From NCBI GenBank assembly GCA_019636555.1, contig JAHBXH010000001.1, positions 62,001 to 126,000 of the forward strand: a DNA stretch of 64,000 nucleotides, in the 5' to 3' direction. The notes below the pieces were generated by a model. That model saw only the letters and a list, made by a program, of their open reading frames with translations. It was not told where the DNA came from and ran no database searches. Source of the DNA: Phycisphaeraceae bacterium. Lineage in GTDB: Bacteria > Planctomycetota > Phycisphaerae > Phycisphaerales > UBA1924. Both the position numbers and the translations under genes were made by a program. This document shows positions 24,120 through 32,089 of this stretch, one piece after another. Position 1 is the first letter of the stretch. Each line of letters begins with the position of its first letter.

Positions 24120-24911
24120 ATGACCGATCTGACCCCAGCTGTCGCCGAAGTACGCCCCTGCATCAAGTGCGGATACAACCTGCAGGGCCTTCCGGCAACC
24201 GGAAATTGCCCCGAGTGCGCCACGCCGATCGAGCGCTCGCTGCGCGGCGACCTGCTCGCGTTCAGCGATGCGGCGTACCTTCGCGCGCTGCTGCGAGGCG
24301 TGACGTTCATTATGGCGGGAATCCTTCTCGTCATCTTGAACTTCATCATCGGCATCGCGCTCGTGGCCGTGATCGGACCGGGCGCGACAATTCTTTCCGG
24401 CGTGATCGGACTCGCCGCCAGCGGAATCTCCATCTACGGCTACTACCTGTACAGTTCGCCCGATCCCGGCCAGCTGAGCGAGAACCGGGGTGAGCAGCCC
24501 AGGCGGATCGTTCGGATCATGCTGCTTGTTTCAGTTGTCGCGGCGATCGCGCAGTTCGTGCTTTTGATGATCGGCGATGGAGGCGCGGGGATGACCACAG
24601 GTTCATTGAGCGGCGCCGGCGGGCTTCAGTTGGTCGCCAGTGCGATCGGCGGCCTCGCGTGGATCGTGCAGTATTTCGCGGTGATGCTTTACACCAGGTG
24701 GCTCGCACCGCGCATACCGAGCGAGCGGATCGCGAAGCGAGCCAAGCTCCTGATGTGGCTCGGACCGGTTCTCTTTGTGTTCTTTCTCTGCTTTCTCGCG
24801 CCTCTGATCGCCATGATCATGTACTACAACATGTTCAGCTGGATGCGCAAGGACCTGATTGCCCTCCTCAAGGGCGCTGAGCCGCCGAGCGTGGCTGCGA
24901 TGATGTATTAG
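24120..24911 (+). CDS. Zinc-ribbon multi-helix membrane protein (paralogue 4)
   Basis: The 263-residue product has the ribbon 'CIKCGYNLQGL...CPECATPI' (residues ~16-38), 'RSLRGDLLAF', about five transmembrane helices with 'YSSPDPGQL' in a loop, and an amphipathic end 'MFSWMRKDLIALLKG'. It is closest to paralogues 2 and 3. A separate promoter box and an inverted repeat lie upstream, so it may be controlled apart from the others. Ends 25 bp from the convergent aminopeptidase gene. Function unknown. Confidence 0.8.
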   Translation: MTDLTPAVAEVRPCIKCGYNLQGLPATGNCPECATPIERSLRGDLLAFSDAAYLRALLRGVTFIMAGILLVILNFIIGIALVAVIGPGATILSGVIGLAASGISIYGYYLYSSPDPGQLSENRGEQPRRIVRIMLLVSVVAAIAQFVLLMIGDGGAGMTTGSLSGAGGLQLVASAIGGLAWIVQYFAVMLYTRWLAPRIPSERIAKRAKLLMWLGPVLFVFFLCFLAPLIAMIMYYNMFSWMRKDLIALLKGAEPPSVAAMMY

Positions 24912-24936
24912 CTCGCGGCTCTGCGTTCAAACTGCT

Positions 24937-26493
24937 TTACGCGTCCACCAGCTCCGCCAGCAGCCGCGTTCCCCAGCCTGTCGGCCCGTCAATGAACGCG
25001 CCCTTGTTGCCGTCGGCGACGTGCACGCCCGCGATGTCGAGGTGGCACCACGGGATGTTGTCTTCGACGAAGTAGGAAAGGAACGCGGCGCCCTGGATCG
25101 GGTGCGCCTTGCGGTTCGCGTTGCTGTTGAGAATGTCCGCCACCGGGCTCTTCATGAGGTCGCGGTATTCCTGGTGCATCGGCAGGCGCCAGACGCGCTC
25201 GCCGCTGGCGGCGCTCGCAGCCTCCACCTTTGCGCGGAGCGCATCGTTCTCGCAGAACATGCCCGCGAACGTGCTGCCGAGCGCGACGACCACGCCCCCG
25301 GTGAGTGTCGCGAGATCGATGATCGCGCTCGGGTCTTCCTTCTCGCAGGCCCAGCAGAGCGCATCGGCGAGTACGAGCCGGCCCTCGGCGTCGGTGTTGG
25401 TCACTTCGACCGTCACGCCGTTGCGATAGGTAATCACATCGTCCGGACGATAGGCCTCCTCGTTGATGCTGTTTTCCGCGATCGAGAGAAGCGCGACGAC
25501 GGGCCGGCTGGGCTGTATGACCGTCGCGATGGCGTGCATCGCACCGAGCACAGCGCACCCGCCGTCCTTGTCGCGCTTCATGCCCACCATGCCGTTATTG
25601 ATCTTCAGCGACAGGCCGCCCGTGTCGTACGTCATCGTCTTGCCGATGAGCACCAGCGGCTTGGCGTTCTTGTTCTTCCCTTTGGGCGAGTATTCCAGCC
25701 GCACCAGACACGGCTTGTACATGCTCCCCTTGCCGACATTGATCAGCCCTTCCATCTTCTCGCGTTCGAGCGCCGCGCCTTCCAGCACGCTGAACTTGAG
25801 CCCCACCTTCTTCGCCATCGACCGCGCCTGCTGCGCCATGTACGAAGTCGTCGCGATGTTCGGCGGAGTCTGGCTCAGCGTGCGGCAGAAATTCGCCGAG
25901 ACGGCCAGCCCCAGACCCCGCTCCACACCCGCGCCGAATTTGGAATCACTCGACGCCACGTCCAACTTCGTCCTCGGGCTGACTTCTTTCCCCTTGGCAT
26001 CCTTCTTCTTTGTCACGCTCCCCTTGAACTCATCGCACACCCAGCCGATGAGCCCGAGTCCTTCGCCGACCGCACTCCCGGCGCTCGACGCGGAGATGCC
26101 GGCGCCCGAAGATTTCACCGCGCTCGCGAGCTCGATCGTCGCGCTCGTCGCCTTTGCCGCGGCGAGTCTTCGACCGATCACGCCCCCGACGAACCGGAGC
26201 GTCTCGGTGCTCAACTTGTCCTTCTTTCCAAGCCCGACGACGATGATGCGCGTCTTGCCCCCGCTGCCGGCGAACGCTTCGACCGTCGAGCCCATCGCGC
26301 CCTCGAACTCCGGACGCGCGATCGCGTTCTTCACCGCCTCGCTCGCCCCCCCACCGACGCCCGCCACGATCTTCCCCGTCGCGGCATCGAGCACGGGCTT
26401 CGAACCTTCCTGCCTGGAGTCCGAGGAAAAAACGCCGACGACGAGCGCGGCAGTCTTGGACGATTTGGTGGTGTAGCGAATCGAATCGAACAT
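24937..26493 (-). CDS. pepA: Leucyl aminopeptidase (M17 family)
   Basis: M17 enzymes remove N-terminal residues from peptides using two metal ions and act as hexamers in the cytosol. The 518-residue product has the variable N-terminal domain (residues 1-190) and the catalytic domain with 'GKTMTYDTGGLSLK', 'GMKRDKDGGCAVLGAM' and the signature 'NTDAEGRLVLADAL', which hold the metal ligands and the catalytic Lys and Arg. The N-terminal domain contains a Lys-rich insertion near residue 165. ATG 26493 has a purine-rich site upstream (AAAGGGA on the minus strand). Confidence 0.94.
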   Translation of the reverse strand: MFDSIRYTTKSSKTAALVVGVFSSDSRQEGSKPVLDAATGKIVAGVGGGASEAVKNAIARPEFEGAMGSTVEAFAGSGGKTRIIVVGLGKKDKLSTETLRFVGGVIGRRLAAAKATSATIELASAVKSSGAGISASSAGSAVGEGLGLIGWVCDEFKGSVTKKKDAKGKEVSPRTKLDVASSDSKFGAGVERGLGLAVSANFCRTLSQTPPNIATTSYMAQQARSMAKKVGLKFSVLEGAALEREKMEGLINVGKGSMYKPCLVRLEYSPKGKNKNAKPLVLIGKTMTYDTGGLSLKINNGMVGMKRDKDGGCAVLGAMHAIATVIQPSRPVVALLSIAENSINEEAYRPDDVITYRNGVTVEVTNTDAEGRLVLADALCWACEKEDPSAIIDLATLTGGVVVALGSTFAGMFCENDALRAKVEAASAASGERVWRLPMHQEYRDLMKSPVADILNSNANRKAHPIQGAAFLSYFVEDNIPWCHLDIAGVHVADGNKGAFIDGPTGWGTRLLAELVDA

Positions 26494-26563
26494 GTTCTTC
26501 CCTTTCGAGCCTGCGTAAGAAAAACGAGCCGCAAGTCTACGTTGCTCGTGTACCCGATCGAGT

Positions 26564-26569
26564 TACACT
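26564..26569 (+). promoter_or_regulatory. -10-like box TACACT in front of the HIT gene
   Basis: TTGCTC (26542-26547), a 16-nt spacer and TACACT lie 7 nt before the ATG at 26577. Confidence 0.5.
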
Positions 26570-26576
26570 CGTTGCG

Positions 26577-27131
26577 ATGCCCGAACCGCAAAGGCCGGCA
26601 AATCCGAGCGCCCGCCCCGATTCGCTCCACGCGCCGTGGCGACAGGACTACATCGAATCGCTCGACGAGAAGAAGCCCTCGACGGGTTCGTTCCTGCTCG
26701 ACTACTGGCAGCACCCGGAGCGCGACGAGGCGAACCACGTCGTGGTCCGCACCGATGTCGGGATGATCCTGCTCAATATGTACCCTTACTCGGGCGGGCA
26801 CCTGCTTGTCGCGCTCGGTGAGGCGCGCCCATCCTTGCTCGATTACTCCGCCGAGCAGCGCGCGGCGCTCTGGCGACTCACCGATCTGGGCGCCGAGCTC
26901 ATGCGGCTCGCGATCAACCCGCAGGGAATCAACATCGGGGTCAACCAGGGGCGAGCCGCGGGCGCCGGGCTTCCCGATCACCTGCATGTGCATCTTGTGC
27001 CGCGCTGGAGCGGCGATGTGAACTTTCTCAACATCGTCGGCCACGTGCGTGTGATCAATACGTCGCTTGCCGTCATGGCCGCCCGCTACCGCGGGGCGTG
27101 GGAAGAAATCCGAAAAGCCGGGACGTTCTGA
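26577..27131 (+). CDS. HIT-family nucleotide phosphorylase/hydrolase
   Basis: HIT proteins cleave or phosphorolyse dinucleoside polyphosphates and nucleotide conjugates. The 184-residue product has 'NMYPYSGGHLLVALGEARP' and the histidine triad 'DHLHVHLVPRW' (about residues 138-148), followed by 'GDVNF'. This spacing and the 'HLHVHLVPRWxGDxNFM' block fit the AP4A phosphorylase-like branch. The N-terminal ~20 residues are Pro/Arg-rich and probably disordered. Divergent from the aminopeptidase gene. Confidence 0.9.
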   Translation: MPEPQRPANPSARPDSLHAPWRQDYIESLDEKKPSTGSFLLDYWQHPERDEANHVVVRTDVGMILLNMYPYSGGHLLVALGEARPSLLDYSAEQRAALWRLTDLGAELMRLAINPQGINIGVNQGRAAGAGLPDHLHVHLVPRWSGDVNFLNIVGHVRVINTSLAVMAARYRGAWEEIRKAGTF

Positions 27132-27172
27132 GTGTGGGGATCGCGGCCCACGACCGATCTTGACGGCTCGGC

Positions 27173-27178
27173 TACCCT
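27173..27178 (+). promoter_or_regulatory. -10-like box TACCCT in front of a small ORF
   Basis: TACCCT ends 8 nt before the GTG at 27187; it is the main support for that start. Confidence 0.35.
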
Positions 27179-27186
27179 TTGGAGCC

Positions 27187-27417
27187 GTGTGCCTCTTTTT
27201 CTTCCGTTCCCGTCCGATCGAGGAAGTTGCGCAGCGCATGCGTGACGAGCACAGCGCCTGGCTGACCGAGGCGCTGCGGCGAGGGCAGTTCGATCTGCCT
27301 CGGATACCCGTCAAACGCGCCGACTCGGGCGGATTCGATGAGTTCACGGCGACGACCCGCGGGCGCGCGATCTGCGAGCGCTGGTGGCGTCGAGCCTTCC
27401 GGGCGATCTTCCTCTAA
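27187..27417 (+). CDS. Small protein of unknown function
   Basis: A 76-residue ORF starting at GTG 27187. The product has a short hydrophobic N terminus ('CLFFF'), then a charged helical part ('PIEEVAQRMRDEHSAWLTEALRRG') and a basic end with three Trp/Phe residues. It is not a recognised family. Support comes from the -10-like box upstream, the balanced amino-acid composition compared with the other frames, and its fit in the 400-bp gap between two sure genes. It could be spurious. Confidence 0.5.
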   Translation: MCLFFFRSRPIEEVAQRMRDEHSAWLTEALRRGQFDLPRIPVKRADSGGFDEFTATTRGRAICERWWRRAFRAIFL

Positions 27418-27527
27418 GTGAAGCGGCCCACGGAGATTGCCGATGGGCGTATACGCTCACCGTCCGCGATCGGCCCCTCGTTCGCTCTGTCGGCCATTCC
27501 GATCGAACCCGCCCCGCAGGAATTCCC

Positions 27528-28352
27528 ATGTCAGACACGTTACTTCGAACCAAGGCCTCTCCCAAGTGGCTCGGCAAGCAGATGATTTTCATCCTGGCGA
27601 TCTGCGGCTTTGCGATGTGGGCGCTCTATGACGCGGCGATTGCCTACCCCAAGGGAGGTGAGCGGGCGGCCGACTTTCTGAAGTGGCAGTATCTCAAGGC
27701 CGCGCTCTCGCCCGGTGTGCTTGAGCGGACTTCTATCGAGGATCCGGAAGAGGATTTGCAGCGCCTCATCGAGCGCCAGAAGACCGCGACACTCTCGCCG
27801 GTTGAAACGGCCCGGATGAATTGGCTCGCTGCGCTCCGCAACGCCTCGCGCCTCGATCCATCCCGAACCCAGATCACCGATCCGCGCGGCACGCTCGAGG
27901 CACTCGAGCAGCGATTCAGCAAGACGACCGAAGCGCCCAAGGCTCTTTCGCGCCTCGACATTCCCGTTCAATGGGGAATCTTCTTTGTGTGCTCCGCCGC
28001 GGCACTGGCGATGATCGCCGTGCTCATTCGGACAGTCTCGACGGTCTTCCGTTTCGATCCCGAGTCCAAGACGCTGACGCTTCCGAGTGGACAGTCGATT
28101 GCCGCGACGGATGTCGTCGTCTACGACAAGCGCAAGTGGGACAAGTTCCTTATCTTCCTCAAGGTTCGCGAGGGCGCGCCTTCGCTCGGTGGCCAGGAAG
28201 TCAGGCTCGACCTCTTGCGGCATGTGCCCTTGGAAGAATGGGTGCTGGAAATGGAAAAGACCGCCTTCCCTCCCACAAGCGAACCTCAAGGGGAGGCCTC
28301 CCCTTCCGCCATGTTGATGACGCAGCCTTCCGTCGAAATGCCCAAAGCGTGA
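27528..28352 (+). CDS. Two-helix membrane protein of unknown function
   Basis: The 274-residue product has a first transmembrane helix near residues 17-37 ('MIFILAICGFAMWALYDAAI'), a ~120-residue charged region, and a second helix near residues 147-168 ('IFFVCSAAALAMIAVLIR'), followed by a soluble C-terminal domain with 'FDPESKTLTLPSGQSIAATDVV' that looks like a small beta domain of the bacterial PH type. ATG 27528 has AGGA 7 nt upstream. Family not recognised with certainty. Confidence 0.75.
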   Translation: MSDTLLRTKASPKWLGKQMIFILAICGFAMWALYDAAIAYPKGGERAADFLKWQYLKAALSPGVLERTSIEDPEEDLQRLIERQKTATLSPVETARMNWLAALRNASRLDPSRTQITDPRGTLEALEQRFSKTTEAPKALSRLDIPVQWGIFFVCSAAALAMIAVLIRTVSTVFRFDPESKTLTLPSGQSIAATDVVVYDKRKWDKFLIFLKVREGAPSLGGQEVRLDLLRHVPLEEWVLEMEKTAFPPTSEPQGEASPSAMLMTQPSVEMPKA

Positions 28353-28504
28353 CCGGGGTCGGCGGAGAAGCGCGAACCGGCTGCAAGTCGCGTCCGTATA
28401 TGGGTTTGGCTGAAAAGCCGATCCATCTCCTCTCTCCTCGGTGTGCCGTCTGTTCTTTCGGACGGTACACTTGTTTTTGGTCCCAATTCGGGATTCCGGA
28501 GCGA

Positions 28505-28744
28505 CTGGATCTGGCGCAGCTCACCGAAAAACCTGGTCGTCGTTCGCACTTAGTAAGGGCAATCCTTCTCGGTGGAATGCTTTCGGTCGCAGGGTGTCAA
28601 GAGCCCTTGCTCGCTCCGGATGAGCCGCGCAGTCAGTACGACCGTTACGACGCGGTGCGCGATCAGCGTGCGGCAACGGTTTATACCGACGAGTTTGGCT
28701 ACAAGAGACCAAACCTGCGCGGTCGCTTGTTGCCCAAGGAATGA
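28505..28744 (+). CDS. Small lipoprotein with no canonical start codon
   Basis: The frame encodes a basic segment ('KPGRRSHLVR'), a hydrophobic core and a good lipobox 'LSVAGC' followed by ~45 polar residues ending 'YTDEFGYKRPNLRGRLLPKE'. This looks like a lipoprotein signal and a short mature protein. No ATG, GTG or TTG lies close upstream in frame; CTG 28505 or 28511, or ATT 28493, would be the start, and the only upstream ATG (28400) gives an improbable 59-residue leader. A TACACT box at 28466-28471 could be the promoter. Treat the start as unknown. Confidence 0.45.
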   Translation: MDLAQLTEKPGRRSHLVRAILLGGMLSVAGCQEPLLAPDEPRSQYDRYDAVRDQRAATVYTDEFGYKRPNLRGRLLPKE

Positions 28745-28952
28745 GGTTTCGAACATTTTCGGTCGGCTTTCGAAAAGGCCACCCACCGCGGCTTGTGGTC
28801 TGGTTCAAGCGTGACGCGAGCTGTTGATTTGTTTTCTGAAATGCGCGGAACAAACATCGCCGCGTGTCGAAAAAAAGTCTAAAGTTGCATGCTCAGCACG
28901 CGCCTTTCGCTGAATTGTGTGAGCGCGGCGCGACGATGAATATGCGTGTAAC

Positions 28953-28977
28953 CGCCGGGGACCACTTGACCCCGGCG
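28953..28977 (+). promoter_or_regulatory. Stable hairpin in the leader of the amidase gene
   Basis: CGCCGGGG and CCCCGGCG form a perfect 8-bp GC stem with a 9-nt loop, 58 nt before the ATG at 29036. No T-run follows, so it is not a standard terminator. The 291-bp gap 28745-29035 otherwise holds an AT-rich stretch near 28870-28885 that may contain the promoter. Confidence 0.45.
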
Positions 28978-29035
28978 CGTATCGAGGACAGAGTGAACAG
29001 AGCGCCAGCAGGTGCTTTGCGCGAAGGAAGGGTGG

Positions 29036-29701
29036 ATGCCCCGTAGTTCGAAGGCTCATGCCGGCAAGGATTTGTTGAGCGCCCGCTCCCGCAACGTCTG
29101 GGGCGCGCTGGTGGCGACGATGACGCTGCTTGGCGGTGCGCTGTACGCGATGGACGGCAAAGCCAGCCCGCGCATCGACGGAATGAATCTCCCTGCGCTG
29201 ATCGCCCCGGCCGCCGCGACCAGTGTTGAGGTCATCTTCAACACCAAGGCTCCGCTCGATGCCAAGCAGTGGCAAGCCATTGTGATTCATCACACCGGTT
29301 CGCCGTACGCAACACCTCAATCGCTCGAGTCGGAAGCCCATGCGAATGGACTTGCCGGGCTCGGCTATCACTTCGTCATCGGGAACGGAAACGGCCTCGA
29401 CGACGGTGAACTGCATGTCGGTTCGCGCTGGCTCCGCCAGCAACCAGGCGCCCACGCGATCGGGCCCAAGGCCGACTGGTACAACCGCAACTCGATCGGC
29501 ATCTGCCTCGTCGGGAACGGTGACAGGGGTCGCTTCACCGACGCGCAAATGCGTCGCCTGACACAACTTGTCGATGCGCTCTGTCGCGAGCTCGACATCC
29601 CCCGTGAGCGCATCGTTCTGCAGGACGATTTGGTGAAAGGCGCCGGTCCGGGCCGCTATTTCCCCGGTGCCGCGTTCCGGGAGCAGCTCGCGCTTCCATA
29701 A
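29036..29701 (+). CDS. N-acetylmuramoyl-L-alanine amidase-like (PGRP fold) protein
   Basis: The 221-residue product has an N-terminal membrane anchor (residues ~22-38) and an amidase_2/PGRP-type domain: 'QAIVIHHTGSPYATP' with the first zinc His, 'GLGYHFVIGNGNG', 'GAHAIG' and 'SIGICLVGNGDRGRFT'. The expected second His and the Asp/Cys of the zinc site (usually in a GH...DPG segment) are not seen: the matching region reads 'LQDDLVKGAGPGRYFPG'. It may therefore bind peptidoglycan without cutting it. ATG 29036 has a strong site (GAAGGAAGGG) upstream. Confidence 0.78.
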   Translation: MPRSSKAHAGKDLLSARSRNVWGALVATMTLLGGALYAMDGKASPRIDGMNLPALIAPAAATSVEVIFNTKAPLDAKQWQAIVIHHTGSPYATPQSLESEAHANGLAGLGYHFVIGNGNGLDDGELHVGSRWLRQQPGAHAIGPKADWYNRNSIGICLVGNGDRGRFTDAQMRRLTQLVDALCRELDIPRERIVLQDDLVKGAGPGRYFPGAAFREQLALP

Positions 29702-29783
29702 CAATGGGTGACGGCCGGAGCGTCGGCTCGGTACAAATCGAAAAACTCGGCCAAATAACCGTCGATCATGCGAAGCGGCTTGG

Positions 29784-29801
29784 AACCGTGATCGGTTTTT
29801 T
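29784..29801 (+). terminator. Weak intrinsic terminator after the amidase gene
   Basis: A 5-bp stem AACCG/CGGTT with a TGAT loop runs into a six-T tract, 83 nt after the stop codon. The stem is short, so efficiency is doubtful. Confidence 0.4.
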
Positions 29802-29857
29802 GCCAATAAAGGCAACGTGAACACCGCCGCGGCGTTTGGGCTACCCGCAGGGCGAGC

Positions 29858-29863
29858 TACACT
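29858..29863 (+). promoter_or_regulatory. -10-like box TACACT upstream of the kinase gene
   Basis: TACACT with a weak -35 (TTGGGC, 16-nt spacer) would give a ~200-nt leader before the kinase ATG at 30070. The 368-bp gap 29702-30069 holds this box, the weak terminator, a short CCCGA-TTC-TCGGG hairpin, and one small open frame (29836-30036) without coding character. Confidence 0.35.
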
Positions 29864-30069
29864 CGCGGCTGAAGTTCGGGTTCGGTCCGGACGACGAATG
29901 GAGTCCCCAGGTTCGAGCAGATGGCAAGACGGGGCGTTGTCCCGATTCTCGGGCAGCGGCGAGTGGCAGGACGAAAGATGAATTCACCAAGCGCCGGGAT
30001 CGGGTGATCACGGCGGGCCGTTGCAATGGCGGGTGACAGCGGGAATGCGATTCCGGAGACGTGCTTGGA

Positions 30070-30981
30070 ATGAGCCGCGTAGGGACCGAGTACAAGAAGG
30101 GCGAAACGGTCGAGGGATTCAAAGTCCTCTCCGAGCTCGGTCGCGGTGCGGCATCGGCAATCTACCTTGTCAAGGACAAGGAGAGCCATATCTGGGCGCT
30201 CAAGCACGTCGAGAAGCTCGAGCCCAAAGACCAGCGATTCCTGGATCAGGCCGAAGCCGAGTACCACGTTGCCCAGGCGATGGACCACCCGTCCATCCGC
30301 AAGATCGAAAAGATGATCAAGCGGGGCCGAAGCATGCTCAGCCTCGAGACCATTCACCTGTACCTGGTGATGGAACTTGTGGACGGGGTTTCCATGGAGG
30401 TCAAGCCCCCGAAGACCTTCGAGGACGCGGTCCACATCTTCGAGCAGACGGCCGAAGCCCTTCACCACATGCACGCACGCGGATTCGTGCACGCGGACAT
30501 GAAGCCGAACAACATCGTGGTCACCGCCGATGGCACGGCCAAGATCATCGATCTCGGGCAGTCATGCCGGATCGATACGGTGAAGGAACGCATTCAGGGC
30601 ACGCCCGACTACATCGCGCCGGAGCAGGTGCACTGCCGCCCGATCACGCCGAAGACCGACGTCTACAACCTTGGCGCCTCGATGTACTGGATTCTGACGC
30701 GCAAACACATCCCCACGGCGCTTGGAAAAACCGACAGCCTGCTCGGAAAGATCGACGACAGTCTGCTCGAGAAACCGGTTCCGGCACACACGCTCAACCC
30801 ACGCATCCCGACGATGCTGGGTGAGTTGATCATGCATTGCCTCGAGATCGATCCGGAGAAGCGTCCGGCTGATATGAAGGTCGTCGCCGACCGCCTCAAT
30901 CTCATCCGGGCCAAGCTCGTTGCGATGCGAACCGGACCCGCCTCCGAGACCAATGAGAGTCAGGAAGACTCCGCGGCCTGA
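30070..30981 (+). CDS. Hanks-type serine/threonine protein kinase
   Basis: The 303-residue product is a stand-alone kinase domain without membrane helix or sensor. Motifs: glycine loop 'LGRGAAS' (residues ~23-29), ATP-binding Lys45 in 'WALKHV', catalytic loop 'HADMKPNN' (His141, Asp143, Lys145), 'DLGQS' (Asp161) in place of DFG, and 'GTPDYIAPEQ'. The HRD Arg is Ala, so it is a non-RD kinase that may not need activation-loop phosphorylation. ATG 30070 is preferred over GTG 30061. A metallophosphatase gene follows 67 bp downstream, suggesting a kinase/phosphatase pair. Confidence 0.92.
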   Translation: MSRVGTEYKKGETVEGFKVLSELGRGAASAIYLVKDKESHIWALKHVEKLEPKDQRFLDQAEAEYHVAQAMDHPSIRKIEKMIKRGRSMLSLETIHLYLVMELVDGVSMEVKPPKTFEDAVHIFEQTAEALHHMHARGFVHADMKPNNIVVTADGTAKIIDLGQSCRIDTVKERIQGTPDYIAPEQVHCRPITPKTDVYNLGASMYWILTRKHIPTALGKTDSLLGKIDDSLLEKPVPAHTLNPRIPTMLGELIMHCLEIDPEKRPADMKVVADRLNLIRAKLVAMRTGPASETNESQEDSAA

Positions 30982-31048
30982 TCTTCGACCCCCATCCACC
31001 TGCTCCCAGCCGGCGTGATTCGACGCGCGGGGACGACCAAGACAGCCG

Positions 31049-32020
31049 ATGTGTAGGCACCGGGATCCGCCGGATTGCGGACCCGTGCAGGGACGACAGC
31101 ATTTGCAACCAGCCGCGATCGGACACCTCGGACTTCAGGACGCGTCGCAAGTATGCGAGTTGTTTCGCGCGGGTGCCGCGGCATGCCGGGACGCCAAGTG
31201 CAGGCGCGGCTCGATCGACGTGATCCGCGCACCGGGGCGGCTCATCGCGACCGGCGATCTGCACGACCACCCGATCAATTTCAAGAAACTTGTCGAGATT
31301 GCGGGGCTCGGAGGCGACGACCCCGCACACCTGACGCTGCACGAGATCATCCATCCGCCGAACCTGCTCAACGGTGTCGATTACTCGTATCGCGCGCTGG
31401 CGCGCGTGGCCTCGCTCAAGGCCGAGTTTCCGGAATACGTGCACGTGCTGCTCGGCAACCACGAACTTTCGCAGATCATGGGCGCGGGCATCGTCAAGGA
31501 CGGCGTGAAAGTCGTTGATGCATTCAACGCGGGGCTCGAAAACGTGTTCGGCGAATCATCGGTCGAGGTGCTCGAGGCGATCCGGGAATTCGTGCTCGCG
31601 ATGCCTCTGGCGCTGCGCTGCGAGTGCAACAAGCCGGACGGATCGCGCGGCATCGACATTCTCTGCGCGCATTCGCTCCCGGGTCTTGCCATGATGCAGC
31701 GCTTCGATCCGTCGGTGCTCGCTCGCGAACTCACGCGCGAAGACTACGAACCGCGCACCGGCGCGGCGCACATCATGATCTGGGGACGGGGATACGACGC
31801 CGAACAGCTCGAAGACCTGGTCGAGCGCTGGGGGATCAACCTGTTCATTCTGGGGCACGAAAAAGCGCCGGAGGGCGCATACCTGGTCCCGCCAAACGCC
31901 GTCGTGCTCAACACCGATCACGAGCGCGGCGTCTACCTGCCGATCGACCTGTCCGACCCACCGACGGCGGCGCAGGCGATGGAGCGGGTGGTGCAGATGA
32001 ACGACACGGTCGTGGACTGA
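31049..32020 (+). CDS. Calcineurin-like (PPP-type) metallophosphatase
   Basis: The 323-residue product has the metal-site motifs of calcineurin-like phosphoesterases: 'GDLHDHP' (near residue 69), 'LLGNHEL' (near residue 130), a His in 'CAHSLPG' and another in 'ILGHEKAPEG', the spacing seen in PPP-family Ser/Thr phosphatases. The N-terminal ~50 residues are Cys- and Arg-rich and may not be translated; a later start near residue 55 is possible. Placed right after a Ser/Thr kinase gene on the same strand, it may reverse that kinase's reactions. This partnership is inferred. Confidence 0.85.
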   Translation: MCRHRDPPDCGPVQGRQHLQPAAIGHLGLQDASQVCELFRAGAAACRDAKCRRGSIDVIRAPGRLIATGDLHDHPINFKKLVEIAGLGGDDPAHLTLHEIIHPPNLLNGVDYSYRALARVASLKAEFPEYVHVLLGNHELSQIMGAGIVKDGVKVVDAFNAGLENVFGESSVEVLEAIREFVLAMPLALRCECNKPDGSRGIDILCAHSLPGLAMMQRFDPSVLARELTREDYEPRTGAAHIMIWGRGYDAEQLEDLVERWGINLFILGHEKAPEGAYLVPPNAVVLNTDHERGVYLPIDLSDPPTAAQAMERVVQMNDTVVD

Positions 32021-32089
32021 ACAATCGTCCCGGATGCGAAGTCCGATGACCCCGTGTGATCGAGACGCCGGCCAGCGGTATTCCACGGT

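Noticed and set aside
25021..26766. 581-codon plus-strand ORF opposite pepA
   Set aside because: Antisense shadow; His/Arg-rich composition and no recognisable motif, while pepA is certain.
29836..30036. 66-codon ORF in the leader of the kinase gene
   Set aside because: No start-site support in frame, no coding bias, Arg/Gly-rich composition; more likely untranslated leader.
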